A stretch of DNA of 64,000 nt, from positions 1-64,000 of the forward strand of contig NZ_JAAGWG010000023.1 of the NCBI RefSeq assembly GCF_010682065.1, in the 5' to 3' direction. The stretch is from Blastococcus saxobsidens. GTDB lineage: Bacteria > Actinomycetota > Actinomycetes > Mycobacteriales > Geodermatophilaceae. This document shows, in pieces, positions 10,490 through 20,987 of the stretch. How positions within the stretch are numbered: the stretch's first letter is position 1; each line of letters begins with the position of its first letter. The notes under the pieces are model-generated. The model was given only the letters and a program-made list of their open reading frames with translations, was not told the DNA's origin and ran no database searches. The position numbers were made by a program, and so were the translations under genes.

Positions 10490-11407
10490 TCAGGACGGCG
10501 GGAAGCCGACCGCCACGCGGGCGCTGCGGCCCGCGTCCTCGACGAGGGCGGCCAGCCGCCCGTCGGGGTCGACCGCGGCGTGCAGCCCCCCGGCGCCGGT
10601 GGCCGGGATCCGCTGGCCGTAGCCGAGCGCGCGCGCCTCCTCCGCGGTGAGCCGGCGCTCCGGGAAGACCAGCCGCGCGGCCTCGGTGAGCCCCAGGAAC
10701 CCGGACCCGCCGCCGGCGACCAGCGACGCCGCCGACTCCTCGACCGTGCCGGCGGCGGTCACCGCGAACGGCCCGGACACGGTGCGGCGCAGGGCGGTGA
10801 GGTGCCCGCCGACGCCGAGGGCCGCGCCGGCGTCACGGGCGATGGCCCGGATGTAGGTGCCGGCGGTGCACTCGACGGTCACGTCGACGTCGACGAGGTC
10901 GGGCTCGGGGCGGGCGATGCGGTGCACCTCGAGCCGGTGGACGGTGACCGACCGGGGAGTCAGCTCCACCGTCTCCCCCGCCCGCACCCGGTCGTAGGAG
11001 CGGCGGCCGTCGACCTTGACCGCGCTGACCGCCGAGGGCACCTGCTGCAGCGGGCCGGTCTGGGCGGCGAGCGCCGCGCGGACGGCGTCGTCGTCGAGGT
11101 GGGCGGTGGAGGCCGTGCTCAGCACCTCCCCCTCGCGGTCGTCGGTCACCGTCGCCTGGCCCAGCCGGATGGTGGCCTCGTAGGTCTTGTCGTGCCCGCC
11201 GACGTGACCGAGCAGCCGGGTGGCGGTGCCGACGCCGAGGACCAGCAGGCCGGTCGCCATCGGGTCGAGGGTGCCGGCGTGGCCGACCTTGCGGACCGAG
11301 AGCGCGCGCCGGGCACGGGCGACGACGTCGTGCGACGTCATGCCGCCGGACTTGTCGACCAGCAGCAGGCCGGGCGGGACATCGGCATCCGGGCGTCTGG
11401 GGCTCAC
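10490..11407 (-). CDS. truB: tRNA pseudouridine(55) synthase TruB
   Basis: TruB makes pseudouridine 55 in the T-loop of tRNAs. The 305-residue protein has the LLVDKSGGMTSHDVV opening, the catalytic Asp48 in GHAGTLDPMATGLL, YDRVRAGE, and the ECTAGTYIRAIARDAG motif. A PUA-like C-terminal extension follows. Its start overlaps the MATE gene stop by 4 bp. Classical neighbours rbfA and nrnA lie just upstream; ribF, usually next, is displaced. Confidence 0.97.
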   Translation of the reverse strand: MSPRRPDADVPPGLLLVDKSGGMTSHDVVARARRALSVRKVGHAGTLDPMATGLLVLGVGTATRLLGHVGGHDKTYEATIRLGQATVTDDREGEVLSTASTAHLDDDAVRAALAAQTGPLQQVPSAVSAVKVDGRRSYDRVRAGETVELTPRSVTVHRLEVHRIARPEPDLVDVDVTVECTAGTYIRAIARDAGAALGVGGHLTALRRTVSGPFAVTAAGTVEESAASLVAGGGSGFLGLTEAARLVFPERRLTAEEARALGYGQRIPATGAGGLHAAVDPDGRLAALVEDAGRSARVAVGFPPS

Positions 11408-12729
11408 GCCGTAACCGTCTCAGGGGCGCCGAGCCACCGGTCACCCGCCACCCGGACGACGGTGCCGGTCAGCCGCAACGCGATGAAGACGGTCAGCCCG
11501 GTCCAGACGCCCGCGAGCCCCCAGCCGAGCGGCAGCGCCAGCAGCGACAGGGGCAGGAAGCCGAGCAGCGCCGAGCCGATCGTCAGCGTCCGCAGGTACC
11601 CGACGTCGCCCGCACCGATGAGGACCCCGTCGAGGGCGAAGACCAGGCCGGCCAGCGGCTGCATCCCGGCCAGGAACCACCAGACGACCTCGGCCTGGGC
11701 CACCACGGCCGGGTCGTCGGTGAACAGCGGGAGCAGGACCCCGCGCAGGGCCAGCAGCGCCCCGCCGATCAGCACACCGGTGCCCGCCCCCCAGAGCGCG
11801 ACCCGGCGGGCCGTCGCCCGGGCCTCCGCCGGCGACCCCCGGCCCAGCGCCTGACCGACCAGGGTCTGCGCTGCGATCGCGTACGCGTCGAGCACCAGCG
11901 CGAGGAACAGGAACAGCTGCAGGGCGATCTGGTGGGCCGCCAGCGGCACCGTCCCGGCGCGCGCGGCCACCCCGGCGGCTGCCAGGAACGCCACCTGGAG
12001 GACGGCCGCCCGCAGCAGGAGGTCGCGGCCGATGACCAGCTGGGCCCGGACGGCGGCCGGGCGGGGGCGCCAGGCGACCCGCTCGCGCCCCAGAGCGACG
12101 AGGAACAACGCGGCCGTCACCGCCTGGCCGGTGACGTTCGCGACCGCCGACCCGGCCAGCCCGAGGCCGGCCGGGTACACCAGCACCGGGCAGAGGACCA
12201 GGCTGACCAGGCTGCCCGCCAGCACGTAGCGCACCGGTCGGCGCAGCTCCTGCACCCCGCGCAGCCAGCCGTTCCCGGCCAGCGACACCAGGAGCAGGGG
12301 CGCACCCACCGCGGCGATCCGCAGCCACTGCTCCCCCGCGTCCGCCACGGCCCCGGCGCCACCGGCCAGCGCGCGGGTCAGCGGGCCGGCCAGCAGCTGG
12401 AAGGCCAGCAGCACGGCCAGGCCCAGCCCCAGCGCGAGCCAGGTGGCCTGCACCCCTTCGGAGACCGCACCGGACCGGTCCCCGGCGCCGGCCCGGCGCG
12501 CCGCCCGCGCCGTCGTGCCGTAGGCGAGGAAGTTCAGCAGCCCCGCGGCCCAGGCCAGCAGCCCACCACCGACGGCCAGGCCGCCGAGGGCCACGGTGCC
12601 CAGGTTGCCGACCACCGCGGTGTCCACCAGCAGGTACAGCGGCTCCGCCGCCAGGACGACCAGTGCGGGCAGGGCGAGCGCCAGCACGCCGGGGCCCTCG
12701 CTGCGCGGTCCGGCGGACCGCGCGGTCAT
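11404..12729 (-). CDS. MATE family efflux transporter (DinF-type)
   Basis: This 441-residue integral membrane protein has twelve predicted hydrophobic helices in two repeats. It begins with LALPALVVLAAEPLYLLVDTAVVGNLG, a hallmark of the DinF branch of Na+/H+-coupled multidrug antiporters. It occupies the usual actinobacterial position between nrnA and truB and overlaps both by 4 bp, so all three are one transcription unit. The substrate is unknown. Confidence 0.93.
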   Translation of the reverse strand: MTARSAGPRSEGPGVLALALPALVVLAAEPLYLLVDTAVVGNLGTVALGGLAVGGGLLAWAAGLLNFLAYGTTARAARRAGAGDRSGAVSEGVQATWLALGLGLAVLLAFQLLAGPLTRALAGGAGAVADAGEQWLRIAAVGAPLLLVSLAGNGWLRGVQELRRPVRYVLAGSLVSLVLCPVLVYPAGLGLAGSAVANVTGQAVTAALFLVALGRERVAWRPRPAAVRAQLVIGRDLLLRAAVLQVAFLAAAGVAARAGTVPLAAHQIALQLFLFLALVLDAYAIAAQTLVGQALGRGSPAEARATARRVALWGAGTGVLIGGALLALRGVLLPLFTDDPAVVAQAEVVWWFLAGMQPLAGLVFALDGVLIGAGDVGYLRTLTIGSALLGFLPLSLLALPLGWGLAGVWTGLTVFIALRLTGTVVRVAGDRWLGAPETVTA

Positions 12730-13736
12730 CGGACGCTGAGCTCCGCGCGCAGCGCGGCGACGGTGCCCTCGCGGTCGAGGTGCGAGGTGTAGCCGGCCGC
12801 GGCGCGGTGCCCGCCGCCGCCCAGCGCCATGGCCACGCGGGCGACGTCGGTGGCTCCGCGGGAACGCAGCGACACCGACCAGGAACCGTCGTCCTGCCCC
12901 TTGAGCACGCAGGCGACGTCGGCCTCCTGCGCAGAGCGGATGACGTCCACGAGCGCCTCGAGCTGCTCGCCGGCCAGTCCGTGCTCGGCGGCCTCGGCGG
13001 TGCTCGACCAGGTCCAGACCAGGCCTGCGCCGACGTCGGTCTCCAGCGCCGCACGGCCGGTCACGACCGACAGCAGCCCGAGCCAGCCGAAGGGCGCGGT
13101 GTCGAACAACCGGCGGCTGATGGCCGCGTGGTCGATCCCCGTGCTCAGCAGCCGCGCCGCCAGCTCGTGGGTCTCGGGGCGGGTGCTGCCGAAGCGGAAG
13201 GAGCCGGTGTCGGCAGCCAGGCCCGCGTACAGGCAGGTGGCCAGCTGCCGGTCCAGCGTCACGCCCAGGCCGTCGAGCAGGTCGGCCACGAGGGTCACCG
13301 TCGCCGGGGCGGCGGGGTCGACCACGCGGATCCGGCCGAAGCCCGGATTGCTGGCGTGGTGGTCGACGACCACCGAGGTCGCCGCCTGGTCCAGCAGGGG
13401 CGCCAGCTCACCCAGCCGGGGCGGGGAGGCGGCGTCCAGGCTCACGAACACGTCGGGTGAGGAGGGCACGGAGTCCGAGGGCACCAGCCCCTCGGCGCCC
13501 GGGATCCAGCCGAGGGACGCCGGCAGCGTGAAGGGCCCCGGAAAGGTCGCGAGCACCCGGGCCCCACGTCGGCGCAGCCCCTCGGCGAGCGCCAGCGTGC
13601 TGCCGAGCGCGTCGGCGTCGGGCTGGACGTGGCCGGACAGGACGACCGTCGAACGGGAGGAGGCGGCCTCGGCCAGGACCGCGGCGGCGGTCCGCATGGC
13701 CTCGGCGAGGTCGTCCGTCGTCGAGGCGCGGCTCAC
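12726..13736 (-). CDS. DHH/DHHA1 phosphoesterase (NrnA-like nanoRNase / pAp phosphatase)
   Basis: The 336-residue protein has the DHH phosphoesterase motifs SGHVQPDADALGS, SLDAAS and VVDHHASN, followed by a DHHA1 domain ending GGGGHRAAAGY. Such proteins degrade 2-5-mer RNAs and/or convert pAp to AMP. The GTG start overlaps the stop of the small acidic gene upstream. The rbfA-nrnA-(MATE)-truB run is the standard ribosome-assembly and tRNA-modification operon. The function is well supported; substrate preference is not determinable. Confidence 0.92.
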   Translation of the reverse strand: MSRASTTDDLAEAMRTAAAVLAEAASSRSTVVLSGHVQPDADALGSTLALAEGLRRRGARVLATFPGPFTLPASLGWIPGAEGLVPSDSVPSSPDVFVSLDAASPPRLGELAPLLDQAATSVVVDHHASNPGFGRIRVVDPAAPATVTLVADLLDGLGVTLDRQLATCLYAGLAADTGSFRFGSTRPETHELAARLLSTGIDHAAISRRLFDTAPFGWLGLLSVVTGRAALETDVGAGLVWTWSSTAEAAEHGLAGEQLEALVDVIRSAQEADVACVLKGQDDGSWSVSLRSRGATDVARVAMALGGGGHRAAAGYTSHLDREGTVAALRAELSVR

Positions 13737-13975
13737 GTGCCCGCGTCGGGGTCGGCCATCCGGCCGCCCTGGTCCTCGCGGATGTCCCCGCCACCGACCT
13801 CGTAGCCGGGGCCGCCGTCGTCGGGCTCGTCGGCGGCGATGCTCGGCACCTCGCCGACCTGACCGCGCCGGCCGCCGTCGGTGGGGTCGCCGTCCGCTGG
13901 GACGGGCCGGCCGCCCAGCACGGACGTGCCCTGCCCCTCGTCCGGCTCGTACGGGTCGGGGTCGTTCTGGGTCAC
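13733..13975 (-). CDS. Small acidic hypothetical protein
   Basis: This 80-residue Asp/Gly/Pro-rich reading frame ([16 protein letters not shown]...) has no hydrophobic segment, no cysteine and no recognisable domain. It is probably disordered. In its favour, its GTG start overlaps the rbfA stop by 4 bp and its stop overlaps the nrnA start by 4 bp, so translation would be coupled across all three. RbfA itself ends in a similar acidic tail. It could be a real linker gene or chance. Confidence 0.5.
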   Translation of the reverse strand: MTQNDPDPYEPDEGQGTSVLGGRPVPADGDPTDGGRRGQVGEVPSIAADEPDDGGPGYEVGGGDIREDQGGRMADPDAGT

Positions 13976-14502
13976 GGTGCGCTCCTGGTCTCCACAGCGG
14001 CGTCCTCGCCCCTGTCATCGGCAGTGCCGGATCCGACCGGGTCGGCTCCCCCGTCGGCCTCCTCGTCGTCCTCGTCCTCGTCCTCGGACGGGCGCCGGTA
14101 GGGGTCGGGCTCCCCGGCGTAGCTGGCGCCCTCGCGGGCGCGGGCGAGCTCGGCGTCGGCGTGCCGGGCACGCTCCAGCGCCTCCTCGAGCTCCCGCGCG
14201 GTGTCGGGGACGATGTCGGCGATGAAGGCCAGCGACGGCACGAACTTGATGCCGGTCTGCTTCCCCACCGTCGACCGCAGCACGCCGGTGGCACTGGCCA
14301 GCGCCTTCGCCGAGTCGGCGATCTGCGTCTCGTCGCCGTAGACCGTGTAGAAGATCGTGGCCTCGCGGAGGTCACTGGTCACGCGGGCGTCGGTGACGGT
14401 CACCATGCCCAGGCGGGGGTCCTTGATCTGGGTCTCGATCGCGGCGGACACGATCTGACGGATGCGCACCGCGAGCTTGCGGGCGCGGGCCGGATCGGCC
14501 AT
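13972..14502 (-). CDS. rbfA: Ribosome-binding factor A
   Basis: RbfA is a KH-fold factor for late 30S maturation and cold adaptation. The 176-residue protein carries the family opening [18 protein letters not shown], the [21 protein letters not shown] strand and the [23 protein letters not shown] helix. After about residue 120 comes a long Asp/Glu-rich tail ([14 protein letters not shown]) typical of actinobacterial RbfA. A CCAGGT-GTCG-ACCTGG palindrome (14521-14536) lies just upstream of its start. Confidence 0.95.
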   Translation of the reverse strand: MADPARARKLAVRIRQIVSAAIETQIKDPRLGMVTVTDARVTSDLREATIFYTVYGDETQIADSAKALASATGVLRSTVGKQTGIKFVPSLAFIADIVPDTARELEEALERARHADAELARAREGASYAGEPDPYRRPSEDEDEDDEEADGGADPVGSGTADDRGEDAAVETRSAP

Positions 14503-14548
14503 CGGAACTCCTCGGAACTGCCAGGTGTCGACCTGGGTGGGTCTGGAA

Positions 14549-14603
14549 GGCCCCGTCGCAGGGACCCATCGCCAGCGTGCGAGCGGTGGGGGGCGACGGG
14601 GCC
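14549..14603 (-). terminator. Strong hairpin between DUF503 gene and rbfA
   Basis: GGCCCCGTCGC pairs with GCGACGGGGCC (11 bp), and inside it CCCATCGC partly pairs with GCGGTGGG. It begins 1 bp past the DUF503 stop and ends 47 bp before rbfA on the transcribed strand. It could terminate or attenuate the infB-DUF503 transcript ahead of rbfA. Confidence 0.6.
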
Positions 14604-14604
14604 C

Positions 14605-14898
14605 CTAATCGGTGTCGGAGAACAACTGCCGATGCGTCGACAGCAGCGTCACCTCCGGCCGCTCGGCCAGCAACCGCTCGCACGCGTCGAGCACGTCGTT
14701 GACCTGACCGGCGTCGCCGGCCACGGTGGCGACCCCGACCTGCACGCGGCGGTGCAGGTCCTGGTCACCGACCTCGGCGGCGGCCACGGCGAAGCGCCGC
14801 CGCAGCTCGGCCACGATCGGCCGCACCACGGCGCGCTTGCCCTTCAGCGAGTGGACGTCGCCCAGCAGCAGATCGGCGGTGAGCGTGCCAGTGAACAC
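14605..14898 (-). CDS. DUF503 family protein
   Basis: This 97-residue protein is of the YlxP/DUF503 type: FTGTLTADLLLGDVHSLKGKRAVVRPIVAELRRRF, then a VATVAGD-like core and VLDACERLL helix. The family folds as a ferredoxin-like domain and is regularly encoded next to infB and rbfA, suggesting a ribosome or RNA role, but no activity is established. I choose the GTG giving VFTGTL because AGGAGGG lies about 9 bp upstream and homologues begin there. Confidence 0.9.
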   Translation of the reverse strand: MFTGTLTADLLLGDVHSLKGKRAVVRPIVAELRRRFAVAAAEVGDQDLHRRVQVGVATVAGDAGQVNDVLDACERLLAERPEVTLLSTHRQLFSDTD

Positions 14899-14913
14899 TA
14901 GAAGGACCCTCCT

Positions 14914-14992
14914 GCCCCCCACCGCTCGCGAGCTCGCACCGGGGCCCTGCACGAGGGCCGTTCCAGCACGTCACCCGCTCGCGGCGGGGGGC
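14914..14992 (-). terminator. Hairpin region between infB and DUF503 gene
   Basis: The outer arms GCCCCCC(A)CCGC and GCGGCGGGGGGC pair imperfectly, and inside lies a GGCCCT/AGGGCC stem with a CGTGC loop. The structure fills most of the 108-bp spacer. It is a likely terminator or attenuator at the end of infB. The DUF503 ribosome site overlaps its distal edge. Confidence 0.5.
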
Positions 14993-15006
14993 AAGGGAGC
15001 ATCTTC

Positions 15007-17928
15007 TTAGTCGCGCGGCTTCTCACGCATCTCGAAGGTCTCGATCACGTCGTCGACCTTGATGTCGTTGAACGACCCCAGGCCGATACCGCACTCGTAG
15101 CCCTCGCGGACCTCGGTCGCGTCGTCCTTGAAGCGGCGGAGCGACTCCACCGTCAGGTTGTCGGCGACCACGGTCCCGTCGCGCATGAGACGGGCCTTCG
15201 CATTGCGGACGATCGTGCCGCTGCGGACCAGCGAACCGGCGACGTTGCCGATCTTCGGCACCCGGAAGACCTCGCGGACCTCCGCCGTGCCGAGCTGGAC
15301 CTCCTCGTAGATCGGCTTGAGCATCCCCTTGAGGGCGGCCTCGATCTCGTCGATGGCCTGGTAGATGACCGTGTAGTACCGGACGTCCACCCCCTCACGG
15401 CTCGCCAGCTCCGTGGCCTGACCCTCGGCCCGGACGTTGAAGCCCAGGACGATGACGTCGTCGGCCAGCGCCAGGTCGATGTCGCTCTTGGTGATGCCAC
15501 CGACGCCGCGGTGGATCACCCGCAGCGAGATCTCGTCGTCGATCTCGATCTTCATCAGCGCCTCTTCGAGCGCCTCGACGGTGCCCGAGTTGTCGCCCTT
15601 GATGATCAGGTTGAGCTGACGGGTCTCCTTGAGCGCCGCGTCGAGGTCCTCCAGGCTGATCCGCTTGCGCATGGAGGCGTTCTGCGCGTTGCGGATCCGG
15701 GCCTGACGACGGTCGGCGATCTGCCGGGCGATCCGGTCCTCCTCGACGACCAGGAAGGTGTCCCCGGCTCGCGGCACGGACGTCAGGCCGACGACCTGGA
15801 CCGGACGCGCGGGCAGGGCTTCCTTGAGCTTGTTGCCGTGCTCGTCGAGCAGCGACCGGACGCGACCGTAGGCGTCGCCGGCCACGATGGAGTCGCCCTG
15901 GCGCAGCGTGCCGCGCTGGACGAGCACCGTGGCGACGGGGCCGCGGCCCTTGTCGAGCTTGCCCTCGATGACCACACCCTGCGGGTCCTGCTCGGTGTTC
16001 GCGCGCAGGTCCAGCGAGGCGTCGGCGGTCAGCAGGATCGCCGTGAGCAGCTCGTCGAGGCCCTGGCGGGTGGTCGCGGAGACGTCGACGAACATCGTGT
16101 CGCCGCCGTACTCCTCGGCCACCAGCCCGTACTCGGTGAGCTGCTGACGGATCTTGGCGGGGTTGGCCCCCTCCTTGTCGATCTTGTTGACCGCGACCAC
16201 GATCGGCACCTCGGCGGCCTGGGCGTGGTTGAGCGCCTCGACCGTCTGCGGCATGACGCCGTCGTCGGCCGCGACCACGAGCACCACGATGTCGGTGACC
16301 TTCGCGCCACGGGCACGCATCGCGGTGAACGACTCGTGACCCGGGGTGTCGATGAAGGTGATCGGGCGCTCGTTGTGCTCGAGCTCGGTGACGATCTGGT
16401 AGGCGCCGATGTGCTGGGTGATGCCACCGGCTTCCTTGGACTGCACGTTGGCGTGCCGGAGGGCGTCGAGCAGCTTGGTCTTTCCGTGGTCGACGTGACC
16501 CATGACCGTGACGACCGGCGGACGGGACGACCAGTCGTCCTCGTCGCCCTCCTCGTCGCCGAAGGTGAGGTCGAAGGTCTCGAGGAGCTCGCGGTCCTCG
16601 TCCTCCGGGCTGACGACCTGGATGACCCAGCCGATCTCGGCACCGAGCAGCTGCAGCGTCTCGTCGTTGACCGACTGCGTCGCGGTGATCATCTCGCCCA
16701 GGTGGAACAGAGCGGTGACCAGCGCGGCCGGCTCGGCGTTGATGCGCTCCGCCAGGTCGGTCAGCGAGGCGCCACGGGGCAGGCGGACGGTCTGTCCGTT
16801 GCCCCGGGGCAGCATGACGCCACCCATGCTGGGCGCCGCCATCGAGTCGAATTCCTGACGCCGCTGCTTCTTGCTCTTGCGGCCACGGACCGGCCCGCGG
16901 CCACCGGGACGACCGAAGGCACCCGCGGTGCTGGCACCGGAGCCACCGCGACCGCGGCCACGCGGACCGCCGCCACCACGGAAGCCACCACCGGCCGGCG
17001 CGCCGGCACCGGGGGCACCGCCACCGCCACCGGGGCGGAAGCCGCCGCCGCCGCCGCCACCGGGACCACCCGGGCGGCCACGACCGCCGGGACCACCGGG
17101 GCCACCACCGGGACGGCCGCCACCTGCGGGGCGACCGGGCATCATGCCCGGGGAGGGCCGCTGCGGCATCATGCCCGGGTTGGGACGCGGCCCACCGGGA
17201 CCGGCCGCAGGCCGCGGACCACCGGCACCCGGGCCGGGACGGGGACCGCCCGGACCCGCGGGACGGGGACCGCCGGCACCGGGCGCCGGGCGAGGACCGC
17301 CCGTGCCGGGCGCCGGACGGGGCGCGCCGGCCCCGGGACCCGGACGGGCTGCGCCGCCGGCGGGGCTGGGGCGCGGAGCGCTGCTGAAGGGGTTGTTGCC
17401 CGGACGCGGCGCGGGCCGCGGGCCGGGACGCGGACCACCGGGAGCGCCACCGGCCGCAGCCGGACGCGGCGAAGCCGGACGGGGGGCAGCAGGCTGCTGC
17501 GGCGGGGCCGCGGGCGCCTGGGCGGCCGGAGCCTGCGGCGCCGGGGCCTGGGGCGCCGGGGCCGGCGGACGCGGGCCGGGACGCGGACCCGCTGCGGGGC
17601 GGGACGCGGCCGGCGCTGCGGGAGCCGAGGGCGCGGCCGGCGCTGCGGGAGCGGCCGGTGCTGCGGCGGCGGGAGCCGACGGGGCAGCCGGTGCCGCGGG
17701 GGCGGCCGGCCTGGGGGCGCTGGGGCGGGGCGCAGCCGGGGCGGCTGCTCCGTTGCCGCCGCCGGTGGCGGCGCCGAGTGCCTCACGGAGCCGCCGGGCC
17801 ACGGGGGCCTCGACGGTGGAGGACGCGGACTTCACGAACTCGCCCTGCTCCTTGAGCTTGGCGAGCACGGTCTTGCTGTCGACACCGAACTCCTTGGCGA
17901 GTTCGTGTACGCGGGCTTTGCCTGGCAC
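15007..17928 (-). CDS. infB: Translation initiation factor IF-2
   Basis: IF-2 is the GTPase that delivers fMet-tRNA to the 30S subunit. The 973-residue protein begins with an IF2_N domain ([24 protein letters not shown]), followed by a roughly 300-residue Ala/Pro/Gly/Arg-rich low-complexity stretch (about 60-360). It then has a second IF2_N-like domain, the G domain with [13 protein letters not shown] and NKID, and domains II-IV ending [16 protein letters not shown]. The long flexible N terminus is normal for actinobacteria. Upstream lie ylxR, nusA and rimP in the conserved nusA operon. Confidence 0.99.
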   Translation of the reverse strand: MPGKARVHELAKEFGVDSKTVLAKLKEQGEFVKSASSTVEAPVARRLREALGAATGGGNGAAAPAAPRPSAPRPAAPAAPAAPSAPAAAAPAAPAAPAAPSAPAAPAASRPAAGPRPGPRPPAPAPQAPAPQAPAAQAPAAPPQQPAAPRPASPRPAAAGGAPGGPRPGPRPAPRPGNNPFSSAPRPSPAGGAARPGPGAGAPRPAPGTGGPRPAPGAGGPRPAGPGGPRPGPGAGGPRPAAGPGGPRPNPGMMPQRPSPGMMPGRPAGGGRPGGGPGGPGGRGRPGGPGGGGGGGFRPGGGGGAPGAGAPAGGGFRGGGGPRGRGRGGSGASTAGAFGRPGGRGPVRGRKSKKQRRQEFDSMAAPSMGGVMLPRGNGQTVRLPRGASLTDLAERINAEPAALVTALFHLGEMITATQSVNDETLQLLGAEIGWVIQVVSPEDEDRELLETFDLTFGDEEGDEDDWSSRPPVVTVMGHVDHGKTKLLDALRHANVQSKEAGGITQHIGAYQIVTELEHNERPITFIDTPGHESFTAMRARGAKVTDIVVLVVAADDGVMPQTVEALNHAQAAEVPIVVAVNKIDKEGANPAKIRQQLTEYGLVAEEYGGDTMFVDVSATTRQGLDELLTAILLTADASLDLRANTEQDPQGVVIEGKLDKGRGPVATVLVQRGTLRQGDSIVAGDAYGRVRSLLDEHGNKLKEALPARPVQVVGLTSVPRAGDTFLVVEEDRIARQIADRRQARIRNAQNASMRKRISLEDLDAALKETRQLNLIIKGDNSGTVEALEEALMKIEIDDEISLRVIHRGVGGITKSDIDLALADDVIVLGFNVRAEGQATELASREGVDVRYYTVIYQAIDEIEAALKGMLKPIYEEVQLGTAEVREVFRVPKIGNVAGSLVRSGTIVRNAKARLMRDGTVVADNLTVESLRRFKDDATEVREGYECGIGLGSFNDIKVDDVIETFEMREKPRD

Positions 17929-18106
17929 GGGTCTCCTCTTTGTGAGGCCGGCGGCTTGCCCGCTCGACCTCGTCGTTAGTGGCGCATGGTCATCGTGAGA
18001 ACTTCACGGCTGAGTCATCCGACGGTGTCCTGTCGACATGCGGACCGGCCTCGTGCCGGCCCGACTGGGAACTGCTGTCGCCCACTCCGGTCCTGCTCCC
18101 GACACC

Positions 18107-18373
18107 TCAGGACGAGGTGCCGAGTACGTGGTCCCGGAGCGGACCGGCCTCCAGCGGGGCGCTGCTGCGCAGCGCCCGCGGGAAGGCCCGGCGTCGCTCT
18201 GCCGCGCGCAAGCACTCCGCGGTCGGGTGCAGGGAGGCACCGCGACCAGGGAGCACCCGTCGTGGATCGGGGACCAGGGCCCCGGCCACCACGACGACGC
18301 GCAGCAGGTCGACGACCGTCGCGCGCTTCCGGCACCCCACACAGGTGCGGACCGGATTCGACGTTTCGGCCAT
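18107..18373 (-). CDS. ylxR: YlxR family RNA-binding protein (DUF448)
   Basis: The 88-residue basic protein has the family signature RTCVGCRKRATVVDLLRVV near the N terminus and a GRGASLHPTAECLRAAERRRAF segment. YlxR proteins are encoded between nusA and infB; Bacillus and other data link them to RNase P and transcription, though the role is not settled. The start ATG is 8 bp past the nusA stop with only a weak ribosome site, so translation may depend on nusA. A longer N terminus is possible. Confidence 0.9.
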   Translation of the reverse strand: MAETSNPVRTCVGCRKRATVVDLLRVVVVAGALVPDPRRVLPGRGASLHPTAECLRAAERRRAFPRALRSSAPLEAGPLRDHVLGTSS

Positions 18374-18381
18374 CTGCAACT

Positions 18382-19533
18382 CTAGCGCGTGGCGGGTCCG
18401 CGATGTTCCGAGCGCCGTGGCGCGGAACGCGGACCCCCCGACGGAGCCTGCGAACGGGCCCCCGGAGCGCCGCCACGTCCCCCGCCCGGGTGGGCCGGGG
18501 ACGCCTGCCGCAGCGGCGCGCGTCCGACCCCCGGCGAGGGGGTTGCGTCCGCCTCGTCGGTCTGCGCGTCGCTGCGGATGTCGATCCGGCAGCCGGTCAG
18601 CCGGGCGGCCAGCCGGGCGTTCTGCCCTTCCTTGCCGATCGCCAGCGAGAGCTGGTAGTCGGGGACGACGACCCGCACGGCCTTGGCCTGCGGGTCGACC
18701 AGGCGGGCGCTGCTGACCCGCGCCGGGCTCAGCGCCTGCGCCACGAACTCCGCCGGGTCCTCCGACCAGTCGACGATGTCGATCTTCTCGCCGTGCAGCT
18801 CGCTCATGACGTTGCGCACCCGCTGGCCCATCGGACCGATGCAGGCGCCCTTGGCGTTCAGCCCGGGCACCGCGGTGCGGACGGCGATCTTCGACCGGTG
18901 CCCCGCCTCCCGGGCGACGGCGACGATCTCGACGCTGCCGTCGGCGATCTCGGGGACCTCCAGGGCGAACAGCTTGCGCACCAGGTTCGGGTGCGTGCGG
19001 GACACGGTCACCTGCGGGCCGCGGAAGGTGCGGGACACGGCGACGACGTAGGCCTTGATCCGGCTGCCGTGGCTGTAGCTCTCCCCCGGCACCTTCTCCG
19101 CGGACGGGAGGACCGCCTCCACCTTGCCGATGTCGATCATCACCAGGCCGCTGGCGTTGCGCCGCTGGTCGGCCTGCACGATGCCGCTGACGATGTCGCC
19201 TTCCTTGCCGGCGTACTCGCCGAAGGTCTGCTCGTGCTCGGCGTCGCGGAGCCGCTGGACGATCACCTGCTTGGCGGTGCTGGCCGCGATCCGGCCGAAG
19301 TCCGAGGGGGTGTCGTCCCACTCGCGCACGACCTCGCCGTCGGGCCCGACCTCCTGGGCCAGCACGGCGACCTCGCCGCTCTTGCGGTCGACGTGCACCC
19401 GCACGTGCTTGGCCGCGCCGTCGGCGTGCCGGTAGGCGGTGACCAGGGCCGTCTCGAGGGCCTCGATCACCGTGTCGACCGGGATGCCCTTCTCCCGCTC
19501 CACCGCCTTGAGCGCGGTGACGTCGATGTTCAC
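18382..19533 (-). CDS. nusA: Transcription termination/antitermination factor NusA
   Basis: NusA binds RNA polymerase and nascent RNA. The 383-residue protein has the N-terminal RNAP-binding domain ([30 protein letters not shown]), an S1 domain and two KH domains ([43 protein letters not shown]). The C terminus after about residue 320 is a Gly/Pro/Arg-rich tail, and the acidic repeats of Proteobacteria are absent, as in other actinobacteria. Its start overlaps the rimP stop by 4 bp. Confidence 0.98.
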   Translation of the reverse strand: MNIDVTALKAVEREKGIPVDTVIEALETALVTAYRHADGAAKHVRVHVDRKSGEVAVLAQEVGPDGEVVREWDDTPSDFGRIAASTAKQVIVQRLRDAEHEQTFGEYAGKEGDIVSGIVQADQRRNASGLVMIDIGKVEAVLPSAEKVPGESYSHGSRIKAYVVAVSRTFRGPQVTVSRTHPNLVRKLFALEVPEIADGSVEIVAVAREAGHRSKIAVRTAVPGLNAKGACIGPMGQRVRNVMSELHGEKIDIVDWSEDPAEFVAQALSPARVSSARLVDPQAKAVRVVVPDYQLSLAIGKEGQNARLAARLTGCRIDIRSDAQTDEADATPSPGVGRAPLRQASPAHPGGGRGGAPGARSQAPSGGPRSAPRRSEHRGPATR

Positions 19534-20198
19534 TTCTCTCCTCCGTCGTCGTCCGCGGGCTCGGCCTCGTCAAGGTCCTCGAGCTCCGCGGCGTCGTCCT
19601 GCTCGATGTCGTCGTCGATGTCGACCTCGAAGTCGGCGTCGACGTCGGGGTCGGGGGCGTCGTCCCCGGTGCCGGGCCGGCCGAACTCCACCTGCACGCG
19701 CCCGGCACCGAGCTCCGCCCAGGGCACGAGCCGGGGCTGCGGCGGGCGCTTCTTGGCGCCCGGCTTGCCCTTCGCCTCCACCGCCAGGGTCACGCCGGCG
19801 TCGTCCACCGCGGTGATCCGGCCGGTCAGCTGGTCGGCCGATCCGGACGGACCGGCGGCGACCTGCACGATGCGCCCCGTGTTGCGCCGCCAGTGCCGGG
19901 GGTCGGTCAGCGGCCGGTCGACGCCGGGGCTGGTCACCTCGAGCACGTAGGGGGTGCGCCCCATGCCGTCGTCGTTGCTGTCCAGCACCTCCGACACCGC
20001 CCGGCTCACCTCGGCGATGCCGTCCAGGGTCACCCCCTGGTCGCGGTCGACCACCACGCGGACGACGCTTCGCCGGCCCGCGGGCGTGACCACGAGCTCC
20101 TCGAGGTCGTATCCCGCCTCGGTGACGACCGGCTGGATCCAGCCGGTCAGCCGCTCGGTGGCGGGGTCGCTCCGCTGGGTTCCGCGAGAGGCGGACAC
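19530..20198 (-). CDS. rimP: Ribosome maturation factor RimP
   Basis: RimP assists 30S assembly. The core includes [45 protein letters not shown] and the motif [15 protein letters not shown] take the GTG preceded by GAGGAGG (spacer 6) as start, giving 222 residues. The last 45 residues are almost entirely Asp/Glu with Ala and Pro, an unusually acidic tail. It heads the rimP-nusA-ylxR-infB transcript. The 291-bp divergent spacer upstream (20199-20489) shows no gene and no clear promoter to my eye. Confidence 0.96.
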   Translation of the reverse strand: MSASRGTQRSDPATERLTGWIQPVVTEAGYDLEELVVTPAGRRSVVRVVVDRDQGVTLDGIAEVSRAVSEVLDSNDDGMGRTPYVLEVTSPGVDRPLTDPRHWRRNTGRIVQVAAGPSGSADQLTGRITAVDDAGVTLAVEAKGKPGAKKRPPQPRLVPWAELGAGRVQVEFGRPGTGDDAPDPDVDADFEVDIDDDIEQDDAAELEDLDEAEPADDDGGEK

Positions 20199-20489
20199 GC
20201 TTGCCTCCTCAGGCTCGGTCGACCGGCACGATGCCGTGCGCGCACCCCCGCCGACCGGCGCCGTGGGCTGCGCCGCTGACCGGACCCGGTGCGGAGGGGG
20301 AAGGGCCCAGGCTACCGCCCGGCAGCCACCGCCGGACGGCCGCACCGGCATCCCCGCCCCGCACGGCCGGTCCCACGCGCTGGGACGGGAGGGGCGGGCG
20401 GGATCCGGGAGGGCCGCGAGTGCGACGCGGAGGGACGAGCCGCGCCCACGACCGGCTTCCGGGGTCCGCGGCTGCGAGGATGGACGGCG

Positions 20490-20975
20490 ATGCCTCCCCT
20501 CGCTCCCGCCGGCCCGCGGACGTTCACCCGCAGGACCCTGCTCGCGGTCTCCGCCGCAGGGTTCGCCGTCGCCGTGGCCGGGTGCACCTCCTCCTCGTCG
20601 GCCGACGAGCGCGACGCCGTGACCAGCGAGCAGGCCGACGAGCTCGCCGCACAGGTGACCGTCCAGTCGGCCCTCGTCGCCGCCTACGACCTCGCCTTCA
20701 CCGCCGACCCCGCGCTCGCCGCGGCGGCCGCCGACCTGGCGACGCAGGCGGCCGAGCAGCTGGAGCGGCTGCGCGCCGCCGCCCCGGGCGACCACCCGGC
20801 CGGCGAGCCGTCCGGTCCCCCGCCCGCGGTCGGGGCCCAGGGGTGGCTCCGGGCCCAGGTCGCCGTCGCCGCCACGTCGCACGCGTCCGCCTGCCTGGAC
20901 CAGGCGGGCGGACGGGCGGCGCTGCTGGGGTCCATCGCCGCGGGGCTGCGCGGCCACGAGGCTCGACTGGCATGA
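20490..20975 (+). CDS. Tat-exported lipoprotein, function unknown
   Basis: The 161-residue protein starts with [22 protein letters not shown], a twin-arginine signal ending in a lipobox (VAGC), so it is probably Tat-translocated and lipid-anchored at about Cys32. The mature part is Ala-rich and helical ([34 protein letters not shown]...) with no recognised catalytic motif. The next gene, 12 bp downstream, is a DUF4439 ferritin-like protein, and in many actinobacteria these two are paired or fused. The start is the last ATG before the RR motif; earlier in-frame starts would lengthen the N region implausibly. Confidence 0.75.
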   Translation: MPPLAPAGPRTFTRRTLLAVSAAGFAVAVAGCTSSSSADERDAVTSEQADELAAQVTVQSALVAAYDLAFTADPALAAAAADLATQAAEQLERLRAAAPGDHPAGEPSGPPPAVGAQGWLRAQVAVAATSHASACLDQAGGRAALLGSIAAGLRGHEARLA

Positions 20976-20987
20976 GGGGGTCCACCC

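Noticed and set aside
16860-17760. Tandem-repeat or degenerate region in infB
   Set aside because: The Pro/Ala/Gly/Arg-rich stretch is the normal disordered N-terminal part of actinobacterial IF-2; the frame is intact.
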